Of a stretch of DNA of 5,487 nucleotides, positions 1-4,597 are shown in pieces. This DNA is from Elusimicrobiota bacterium (lineage in GTDB: Bacteria; Elusimicrobiota; Elusimicrobia; UBA1565; UBA9628). Location: positions 1 to 5,487 of the forward strand of contig JAGWMT010000224.1 in NCBI GenBank assembly GCA_028871595.1, read 5' to 3'. The notes under the pieces were generated by a model. It was not told where the DNA came from. It searched no databases and saw only the letters and a list, made by a program, of their open reading frames with translations. The translations under genes were made by a program, and so were the position numbers. How positions within the stretch are numbered: the stretch's first letter is position 1; each line of letters begins with the position of its first letter.

Positions 1-231
1 CGCCGACGAACTGGTGCAGATGCCGGTTTCATTCAGCGCGTTCCACTGGCAGCCAGTTCTCAACACGAAGAAGATGGCGTCCATCGCGTCGCGGTTCGGC
101 ACGGGCTTGCGTCCGCCCCCACGCGGATGGGGATTTATCCGCGGAGGCAACAGTGGTTCGATCCGCTCCCAGACAACATCTGAGAGACGGAAACGATTGG
201 GCGTCTTCGGCTTGCGGCTTTTCTTCGGCAT
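1..231 (-). CDS. IS5-family transposase, N-terminal part (DUF4096-type), cut by window edge
   Basis: Translating the minus strand from the ATG at 231 gives 77 residues, still open at base 1. Residues 16-30 (LSDVVWERIEPLLPP), then a Gly/Arg/Lys-rich GGGRKPVPNRDAMDAI stretch and FFVLRTGCQWNAL (residues 54-66), match the N-terminal domain of IS5-group transposases (the DUF4096-type region before the DDE catalytic core). The catalytic DDE residues would lie in the missing part. An AGAGGA Shine-Dalgarno (bases 240-245) sits 8 nt before the ATG, which supports this start. The very basic first ten residues (KKSRKPK) fit DNA binding. Full-length relatives are usually about 250-280 residues, often as two overlapping frames, so most of the gene is unseen. 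Confidence 0.85.
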   Translation of the reverse strand, partial: MPKKSRKPKTPNRFRLSDVVWERIEPLLPPRINPHPRGGGRKPVPNRDAMDAIFFVLRTGCQWNALNETGICTSSSA

Positions 232-253
232 GGCAGAGGTCCTCTCTCTGCCA
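231..253 (-). promoter_or_regulatory. Hairpin enclosing the transposase ribosome binding site
   Basis: Arms TGGCAGAG (231-238) and CTCTGCCA (246-253) are perfect 8-bp complements around a 7-nt loop. In the transposase mRNA the AGAGGA Shine-Dalgarno lies in and beside the loop, and the A of the start codon is the last base of the 3' arm. Known IS elements (IS10, IS50) use such structures to block translation from transcripts entering from outside. That role here is inference. Confidence 0.5.
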
Positions 254-295
254 CGGTACCCCTCGGCGTGGGATACTCGGCGCGTGGCGTGCTGA

Positions 296-553
296 CTATA
301 TCAAGTTAGATTGATACTGAGATAGACTCTTAGTCGCCGGGCGGGATTTGAATATTCGCAGGGTTTCCTTGCCCGGGAATCCCTTCTTGAGACAAAGATC
401 CAGCAGGATCAGGTCGGGACGAATGTTCTTCGAGAACTCCCGCCCCTGCTCGCCGCTGTCCGCGCAGAAAACGATGAAGCCGAGCTTGGCGAGGTGTGTA
501 TCGAGGAATGTCCGGTAGTCTTTGTCGTCGTCGATTATGAGGATGGTGGACAT
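296..553 (-). pseudogene. Response-regulator receiver domain, truncated by the IS insertion
   Basis: The 85-residue frame starts STILIIDDDKDYRTFLDTHL, a classic CheY-like receiver beginning: the acidic pocket is D8-D9(-D10), and the phospho-acceptor is D52 at the end of the LILLD strand. The conserved beta4 Thr/Ser and beta5 Lys are absent. After RPATKSL (residues 72-78), where the family continues into the next strand, the frame reads SQYQSNLI and stops. A complete receiver needs about 120 residues, so it lacks its last third and cannot fold or switch normally. A Shine-Dalgarno GAGGT (559-563) sits 5 nt before the ATG. The partner kinase and any output domain are not visible. The missing 3' half should lie beyond the IS, left of the window. 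Family assignment is firm; the IS as cause is inference from adjacency. Confidence 0.8.
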
Positions 554-574
554 TCCTGACCTCGGCTTCCGGGG

Positions 575-603
575 ACTTTAACACGAGAAGGAAGATTTGT
601 CGA
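575..603 (-). promoter_or_regulatory. Candidate sigma70-type promoter for the response regulator
   Basis: On the minus strand, TCGACA (598-603, 5 of 6 to TTGACA) is followed by a 17-nt spacer and TAAAGT (575-580, 4 of 6 to TATAAT). Predicted transcription start is near 568, giving a leader of about 15 nt that contains the GAGGT ribosome binding site. Found by eye only. Confidence 0.35.
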
Positions 604-632
604 TCGTTCGAATTCAGTAAGAGTAGACCCCC

Positions 633-660
633 TTGATTATTAAGATAACCAGACTACACT
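633..660 (+). promoter_or_regulatory. Candidate promoter for the secreted 412-residue protein
   Basis: TTGATT (633-638) and TACACT (655-660) are separated by 16 nt, each matching the sigma70 consensus at 4 of 6 positions. The predicted start near 667 leaves a leader of about 17 nt before the ATG at 684. If real, the TTG at 633 belongs to the -35 box and is not a start codon. It lies next to the response-regulator promoter on the other strand, so 554-683 would be a divergent promoter region. Confidence 0.3.
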
Positions 661-683
661 TGGTTTCAGTGCCGCGCGATTCC

Positions 684-1922
684 ATGACAAACGAGTGCTC
701 TCTTTCGCCTTCTCGGATAGCCGCATTGCTGCTATTCGCATTCCTGTGCGGAATCACTGCTGTTCACGCCGATAACTCCTCGGCGATCGAATCAAAGATG
801 GCGCAATTCGACCGCTTGGTTCTGCTGGACATCGATGATCCGGCGTTAAACTACGCCGGTTTCAATACTGTTCTCAGCATCGGGTTCCTTGGCAAACGAA
901 TCTCCGAGATTCCAACCGGTCGAAGATCGTGCGACGATACCGCCGTGCCCCGGGAGGCGGCGGCGGCACGCGAACGGCAGAACCGAGGAGATATCCAGGT
1001 TGAGGCGGCTGAATACGCGCGTGAAATCGTGGAGAAAGTGAGAGGAGGGTCGACGGAGCTTCCTGCGCGAGAACGATTCTCGCGAGAGGCGGCGGCTTCC
1101 TTCGCGCGGCTCATCTCGACGTTCACCGCCGCGGGAGATTCTCGAGCCGTCGAGGACCTCCTTCATTCGCCGCTGTTGTTGGCGTTCTTGCTGGATTCCA
1201 GCGAGTCGGGTTATTGCGGGCGTGTCGCCGCCGGATCTGCGGAGGACAAGACTTCCCGATCCGCCGAACTCGCGTCCAGCGGACTCCGGCGCATCGAGCG
1301 TCCCGATCCGGGGCCGACGAGCTTCACGACGATCTACCTTTACAGGCCTTGGCGCCTGCCGGATAGGCTCAAGGACAGAGAGGGCGACGCCCCTATAGAT
1401 GCCGACGCGCTGGCAAAGAAGTTGAGCGACGCCGCGGCGGCGATGGAACTTCTATATCGAGGAATTCGCCCCCCACGCCCCGGCCTCGATCCGTATTCAT
1501 TCAGCGCGACGGAACGGTCGCCGTCGGAGATCCTTAACAGCGAAGAGAACCGTCTCCCTGCGGATGCGAAGTACGGACTGCAGTTGGACCTCCCCATGGA
1601 GATGGCCACCTTGCGGATGAACCTCGCCGGGAAACACCGTCCGCCTTCATTCACCGACGAGCAGTGGCGGGCCCTGGACCATATCGTCGCCTCGTGTCCG
1701 CCGCTCGCGCACGCGCCGGATTACTACGTGATCCGAATCGTGACCGATGACGCACAGACGCACGGCCGCCTGGTCGCGAAACTGGGCGATGATCGTCGGA
1801 CGGGCGTGACGATCCACCTCGCGGCACTCGATCGAGTCGCTCGGCTGGAAGCCAATAAGCTGGGGAAGGTCCGCCGGCAATTCGAGTTCCTATCCGCCGC
1901 CATCGTCGCAGCCGGCCGGTGA
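684..1922 (+). CDS. Exported protein of unknown function, 412 residues
   Basis: I do not recognise a family. The frame is open from a TTG at 633, but the ATG at 684 is preferred because translation from it opens directly with a Sec signal peptide: polar residues 1-10, Arg11, a hydrophobic core over 12-28, and a type-I cleavage site after V-H-A (residue 29). No good Shine-Dalgarno precedes either start. The mature part has no further membrane segment. It contains an Ala/Glu/Arg-rich, probably helical stretch (about 90-170), a second Ala-rich helix (about 240-260), a Pro-rich turn (262-271) and a mixed region with YYVIRIV (347-353) that may be a beta strand. Three cysteines remain in the mature chain (C83, C178, C338). 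It stands alone between the broken regulator and a non-coding stretch. A periplasmic or secreted location is the only functional inference I would make. Confidence 0.75.
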   Translation: MTNECSLSPSRIAALLLFAFLCGITAVHADNSSAIESKMAQFDRLVLLDIDDPALNYAGFNTVLSIGFLGKRISEIPTGRRSCDDTAVPREAAAARERQNRGDIQVEAAEYAREIVEKVRGGSTELPARERFSREAAASFARLISTFTAAGDSRAVEDLLHSPLLLAFLLDSSESGYCGRVAAGSAEDKTSRSAELASSGLRRIERPDPGPTSFTTIYLYRPWRLPDRLKDREGDAPIDADALAKKLSDAAAAMELLYRGIRPPRPGLDPYSFSATERSPSEILNSEENRLPADAKYGLQLDLPMEMATLRMNLAGKHRPPSFTDEQWRALDHIVASCPPLAHAPDYYVIRIVTDDAQTHGRLVAKLGDDRRTGVTIHLAALDRVARLEANKLGKVRRQFEFLSAAIVAAGR

Positions 1923-2065
1923 TTCATGATGTGGGACCCCGACCACAGGAAGGGGTGAGGGGCTCCCCGTCGGTCCGACCACTGTGGACCTGATTTAAGG
2001 TAGTCGTTGCCGTTAGAAGAGAAGAAGAGAGCCGTCGTCGGCCGTTCCTCTTTTCTGTGAATTGC

Positions 2066-2084
2066 TGTGGACAACTGTGGACGC
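2066..2084. repeat. Tandem DnaA-box-like nonamers
   Basis: TGTGGACAA (2066-2074) and TGTGGACGC (2076-2084) lie 10 nt apart, about one helical turn. The first is the reverse complement of TTGTCCACA, the DnaA-box form known in high-GC bacteria such as Streptomyces. A related word, TGTGGACCT, is at 1983-1991, and TGTGGATAG (one mismatch to the E. coli-type box) is at 2751-2759. No replication gene is visible, so this may be chance or a DnaA-titration site rather than an origin. Confidence 0.3.
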
Positions 2085-2156
2085 GGTGAATAACTCATCG
2101 TCGCCGCGGCCCAGCACGTCAGCACGGCAATCCTCCAGTCAAAGAACTCTGCCAGT

Positions 2157-2220
2157 GTACCGCCGATGGCGTCTGGTACGCAAGAGCTGCGTACAGTGCC
2201 CCCGCAGCTCATCGCGGGGG
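2157..2220. other. Cluster of overlapping, mutually exclusive inverted repeats
   Basis: Four perfect stems occur in 64 nt. (a) GTACC 2157-2161 with GGTAC 2175-2179. (b) GTACGCA 2176-2182 with TGCGTAC 2188-2194, 5-nt loop. (c) GAGCTGCG 2184-2191 with CGCAGCTC 2203-2210, 11-nt loop. (d) CCCCCGC 2199-2205 with GCGGGGG 2214-2220, 8-nt loop. Stem (c) shares bases with both (b) and (d), so either (b)+(d) or (c) can form. No T-run follows on either strand, so it is not a standard terminator. Possible roles are a structured RNA, an mRNA 3' end, or a recombination or protein-binding site; the sequence does not decide. Confidence 0.45.
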
Positions 2221-2333
2221 GCCTTAAGCGCTTTCGCCGCCTCAATATTCGTTCGGGCGCGGCCCGGCTTGTCCCATGTCTCGCTGCGGGTCCGCCTGGC
2301 TGCCCTCATCCCTTCGGCTCGTCGCTTTCTAGT

Positions 2334-2693
2334 TCAGCGCGTCTTCTTCGCGTGGACGCCGAGGACGTTGCCCTCGCTGTCCTTCAGGAACGCCATCCGG
2401 CACACGGGCGTGTCGAACGCGGGCACCTTGATCTTCGCCTTGACCCCGCGCAGCCGCTTGACCGCCGCGTCCACGTTCTTCACCTCGAACGTGATGCTGC
2501 CGCCCCGGTCGGCGCTGGGCTTGACGCCGGAGGCCATGGTGGTGATGGCGAAGGCGCCGTTGCCGAGGTGGTACTCCACCCAGGCGTCGTCGAAGTTCTT
2601 CGTCATCTTGAGGCCCAGCCCCTTCTCGTAGAACTTCCGGGCGCGGGCCATGTTCCGGACCGGGTACATGGTGAAGGCGATGTGTTTGACCAT
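2334..2693 (-). CDS. VOC-superfamily (glyoxalase/bleomycin-resistance fold) protein
   Basis: The 119-residue protein is the usual length for a single VOC subunit of two beta-alpha-beta3 modules. Module 1 (about 1-55) shows a KHIAFTMYPV strand, the signature MARARKFYEKGLGLK helix (15-29) and a WVEYHLGNGAFAIT hairpin. Module 2 (about 65-117) shows SITFEVKNVDAAVKRLR and the hallmark FLKDSEGNVLGVHAK ending. Compared with E. coli glyoxalase I (His5, Glu56, His74, Glu122), H4 and E40 are at the expected places. The third ligand position appears to be Ser/Ile (65-68), and the last is Gly112 in GNVLGVH, so classic Ni/Zn glyoxalase activity is doubtful. The substrate is unknown; relatives include dioxygenases, fosfomycin- or bleomycin-binding proteins and uncharacterised enzymes. 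The ATG has no Shine-Dalgarno but a TAGAAT hexamer 6 nt upstream. It is cytoplasmic, lies 83 bp downstream of the exported 569-residue gene, and may have its own promoter. Confidence 0.85.
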   Translation of the reverse strand: MVKHIAFTMYPVRNMARARKFYEKGLGLKMTKNFDDAWVEYHLGNGAFAITTMASGVKPSADRGGSITFEVKNVDAAVKRLRGVKAKIKVPAFDTPVCRMAFLKDSEGNVLGVHAKKTR

Positions 2694-2699
2694 GGGGGA

Positions 2700-2728
2700 A
2701 TTCTACCAATCGCGACGCGGCGGTTGAA
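2700..2728 (-). promoter_or_regulatory. Candidate promoter for the VOC gene, giving a leaderless transcript
   Basis: On the minus strand, TAGAAT (2700-2705, 5 of 6 to TATAAT) ends 6 nt before the ATG. The hexamer 17 nt further upstream is TTCAAC (2723-2728), only a weak -35. Transcription would start at or next to the A of the ATG. This is the same geometry as the two promoters in the 4487-4597 gap. Confidence 0.35.
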
Positions 2729-2745
2729 CTGTCTTTGAAGACAGT
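2728..2745. repeat. Perfect 18-bp palindrome between two minus-strand genes
   Basis: ACTGTCTT (2728-2735) and AAGACAGT (2738-2745) are exact complements separated by TG. It lies 31 bp past the stop of the 569-residue gene and 34 bp before the VOC ATG, touching the candidate -35 of the VOC promoter. No T-run follows on the minus strand, which argues against an intrinsic terminator. A dimeric regulator's operator fits the position at least as well. Confidence 0.5.
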
Positions 2746-2776
2746 CGACCTGTGGATAGCGCGCGTCGCTCGGGAG

Positions 2777-4486
2777 TTAGTTGCCGGCGACCGCGCCGGG
2801 AGGCGCCATCTCGCGGTCGTTCACGTCGATGCCGACCGGCACGCGCAGGGGGTTGGGGTCGTCGCCCTTGTAGTGCCAGCCCACGACGGTGTCCTTGGCG
2901 GAGACCACCTTGCCGTCGAAGTAATGCGGGGAGCCCAGCAGGTCCTGGGCCTCCTTCGGGGCGCCGGCTTCCTTCGATTCCAGATAGCGCTCGACCACGG
3001 GGCTGTCGCGCTTCACGCCGAAGAAGAAGTATCCGCCGGTCCTGCCCTGTCCGTTCTTGACGGCGGCGATCTTCGAGGAATTCAGGACCTTCATCAGGAC
3101 CAGCTCGTCCTCGGGGTAGGGCGTGAGCAGGAAGCCGGCTTTGTTGGACATCAGACCCAGGCTGTAGTCGTAGCCGAAGAAATTGGTGTCCTGGCCGAAG
3201 CTGAGGACCTTGTAGCCCAGACCGTGCGCCAGCTTCATGGATTCGGCGAAGGTGCGCACGGACGGGTTCACGTCCTTGAGCTCCGGGCGGTAGGCCGCGT
3301 AGCCCAGGACGAACATGCCGCGCTCGGGCCAGGCCTTCATGATCACGCCGCCGATGATTTTTGTTTTGTCGACGGGGTCGTAGTAGAACAGTCCGTACCA
3401 GTCGTTCAGCGAACCCTTTTCCGCCTGTTTGCGCGCGAAATCCAGCCCGACGTTGCGCTTGCCGCCCGGTTTGCCCACGACCTCGTCCTCGTAGATCGGA
3501 TACCACTTCTCGTAGTTCTCCACGGTCAGCGGCTTCAATTCGGTGTGGATCTTCTCGCTGGAGGCCAGTTGGTTCTCGAACTGGCGCACGCGCTGAGCTT
3601 TGCCGAGCGCGACCTTGTGCTCCTCCAAGGTGCGGGTGGTCATGACCCAGCGCTCGTACTCGGACTTGAAATGATAGCCGTCTTCCTCTTTATAGCGGCT
3701 CAACTCCGCGCGCGACGGGGCCTTGATGACGACCATGTCCACGCCCAGTCCGCGAAGGACGGAATCATACGAGGGTTTGTAGTCGCCGGAAGCGAAATTG
3801 ACGCGCTTCATGCCGCGAGGCGTGACGACGGCGCGGGCCGCGACGTACGCCTCCAGCTCCGCGTGCGACATGACCGGCGACTCGCCCGGGTGAACCAAGG
3901 AGACCAGGGGCTTGTGCGTTCCGCTTTCCGCGCCGGCTGCGACCGCGGGAGCCGCGGTCTCGGGCTTGGCGCGGGAATTCTCGAAGATCGAGTTCAGCCG
4001 GGCCCCCATTTCCTGCACGGCGGCGGGATCGCGCAGGTCCAGTCCCTGGCGGATGCCGGCGAGCTGTTCCTGCAACGCCGCGTTCGCCGGCGCCTTCGAG
4101 GCGAAGCGGCTGGCGGTCTTCGTCAGGCGTTCGTAGGTCTGGTCGCCGAGCGCGGCGCGGATGGCTTCCTTATTGAAAGAAAGGGACTGAGGCTGGGCCA
4201 CCAAGGCGGTCACCAGGCGCGCGGCTTCCGGGCGCCACGGGTCGGAGACCGGCGCGGGCGCCGCGATGGCGGCGGTCAGCGGCGCCAAGGAGACGGTCGC
4301 GGCGGGCTGGCCGCTGAGCGAAGCGGCCAGTTGGATTTGGCTCAGGACCGAAGCTTGGAAACCGGGGGCCGACTGCACCATGCCCAAAGTCGGCGCCAAG
4401 GAGACCGGTTCGACCACGGCCGCGCGCAACGGCGCGGCGCACGACAGGACGGCGAAAAGAAAGAGCCGGGAGAGGGGGAATCTCAT
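2777..4486 (-). CDS. Exported protein with Ala/Pro-rich N-terminus and GNAT/FemAB-like C-terminal domain
   Basis: The 569-residue protein begins with a Sec signal peptide (Arg2 and Arg7, hydrophobic core 8-18, cleavage after L-R-A at 22). Cys16 sits in VLSC, a poor lipobox. Residues 23-80 are low complexity and Ala/Pro/Ser/Val-rich, with VSLAP twice (28-32, 65-69). Residues 85-170 look helical. The part from about 315 to 470 resembles an acyl-CoA N-acyltransferase (GNAT or FemAB-like) fold: a helix with TVENYEKWYPIYEDEV, strands WYGLFYYD and IIGGVIMKAW, a helix SVRTFAESMKLAHGLGYKVLSFG, and a late GFLLTPYPEDELVLMKVL segment. That assignment rests on pattern only. Start: the same frame continues upstream far into the antisense of the neighbouring gene, but that part is Arg/Gly-rich shadow. 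The ATG at 4486 opens the signal peptide and lies 6 nt after a -10-like hexamer. It is divergent from the gene at 4598 and shares a symmetric promoter region with it. Confidence 0.85.
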   Translation of the reverse strand: MRFPLSRLFLFAVLSCAAPLRAAVVEPVSLAPTLGMVQSAPGFQASVLSQIQLAASLSGQPAATVSLAPLTAAIAAPAPVSDPWRPEAARLVTALVAQPQSLSFNKEAIRAALGDQTYERLTKTASRFASKAPANAALQEQLAGIRQGLDLRDPAAVQEMGARLNSIFENSRAKPETAAPAVAAGAESGTHKPLVSLVHPGESPVMSHAELEAYVAARAVVTPRGMKRVNFASGDYKPSYDSVLRGLGVDMVVIKAPSRAELSRYKEEDGYHFKSEYERWVMTTRTLEEHKVALGKAQRVRQFENQLASSEKIHTELKPLTVENYEKWYPIYEDEVVGKPGGKRNVGLDFARKQAEKGSLNDWYGLFYYDPVDKTKIIGGVIMKAWPERGMFVLGYAAYRPELKDVNPSVRTFAESMKLAHGLGYKVLSFGQDTNFFGYDYSLGLMSNKAGFLLTPYPEDELVLMKVLNSSKIAAVKNGQGRTGGYFFFGVKRDSPVVERYLESKEAGAPKEAQDLLGSPHYFDGKVVSAKDTVVGWHYKGDDPNPLRVPVGIDVNDREMAPPGAVAGN

Positions 4487-4492
4487 GTCCTG

Positions 4493-4521
4493 AGTATAGT
4501 CCGCGGAGGAGAAAATCGCCA
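4493..4521 (-). promoter_or_regulatory. Promoter of the 569-residue gene (leaderless)
   Basis: On the minus strand, TGGCGA (4516-4521) is followed by a 17-nt spacer and TATACT (4493-4498, 5 of 6 to TATAAT). Six bases later comes the ATG at 4486, so transcription would start at or beside the start codon. The only Shine-Dalgarno-like word, AGGA (4488-4491), is 1 nt from the ATG, too close to work. TGGCGA is a weak sigma70 -35 (3 of 6) but is duplicated exactly in the opposing promoter, which suggests a bound activator or another sigma factor. Confidence 0.5.
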
Positions 4522-4567
4522 GGGGCCCTTCGACCCGGGGCAAAACGGCCCGAAGGACCCCTGGCGA
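4516..4567. repeat. 52-bp inverted repeat between the divergent genes
   Basis: TCGCCAGGGG (4516-4525) and CCCCTGGCGA (4558-4567) are perfect 10-bp complements. After one mismatch (4526/4557) the pairing resumes for 6 bp, CCTTCG (4527-4532) with CGAAGG (4551-4556), leaving an 18-nt centre that contains CAAAAC. The outer six bases of each arm form the -35 position of the promoter pointing away from it. As DNA this is a two-fold symmetric regulatory site. As RNA it would not be in either mRNA if transcription starts at the ATGs. Confidence 0.7.
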
Positions 4568-4590
4568 GGACGTGGAACATGTCACATAAT
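4562..4590 (+). promoter_or_regulatory. Promoter of the right-end exported gene (leaderless)
   Basis: TGGCGA (4562-4567), a 17-nt spacer and CATAAT (4585-4590, 5 of 6 to TATAAT) lie 7 nt before the ATG at 4598. Box and spacer length are identical to the opposing promoter. No Shine-Dalgarno lies in the usual window before the ATG, which fits a leaderless mRNA. Confidence 0.5.
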
Positions 4591-4597
4591 ACGGTTG

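Larger units (their letters stand above)
1..325 (-). mobile_element. Partial IS5-family insertion sequence (one end only)
   Basis: The segment carries the 5' part of an IS5-type transposase gene plus its upstream leader. The rest of the element, including the other end, lies left of the window. The right boundary is inferred, not seen: the adjacent response-regulator reading frame is normal down to about position 325 and then turns into non-homologous sequence, so the terminus should lie at about 318-332. On the minus strand a possible terminus begins GAGTCTATCTC near 329, but the partner inverted repeat is outside the window, so neither the terminal repeat nor a target duplication can be confirmed. 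Confidence 0.7.
1923..2333. other. Gene-free convergent intergenic region (about 410 bp)
   Basis: This lies between the 3' ends of the exported protein (plus) and the VOC protein (minus). A 173-codon minus-strand frame covers part of it but reads through the 3' end of the upstream gene, looks like no family and has no ribosome binding site, so I do not call it. Visible structure: the palindrome GTCGGTCCGAC (1969-1979); three TGTGGAC words (1983, 2066, 2076); a purine tract (2015-2030) facing the pyrimidine tract CCTCTTTTCT (2047-2056) around a small GCCG/CGGC hairpin; and a dense inverted-repeat cluster at 2157-2220. No canonical GC-stem-plus-T-run terminator follows either gene. Confidence 0.6.

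Noticed and set aside
14..295. Plus-strand 93-codon frame over the IS end
   Set aside because: It is antisense to the transposase N-terminus, which carries the family motifs and a ribosome binding site.
633..683. TTG start at 633 for the exported 412-residue protein
   Set aside because: It adds 17 residues before a complete signal peptide, has no Shine-Dalgarno, and falls in a plausible -35 box.
2015..2056. Possible terminator: GCCG-TCGT-CGGC hairpin flanked by a purine tract and CCTCTTTTCT
   Set aside because: The central stem is only 4 bp, the T-rich tract is broken by C residues, and it lies more than 90 bases from either gene end.
2157..2220. Integron attC site or CRISPR repeat
   Set aside because: No RYYYAAC/GTTRRRY core sites and no regularly spaced direct repeats are present.
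1724..2245. Minus-strand frame of 173 codons
   Set aside because: It overlaps about 200 bases of the 3' end of the exported 412-residue gene in antisense, has no ribosome binding site and resembles no family.
2062..2738. Long plus-strand frames over the VOC gene
   Set aside because: They are reverse-strand shadows of the VOC frame, which carries the recognisable family motifs.
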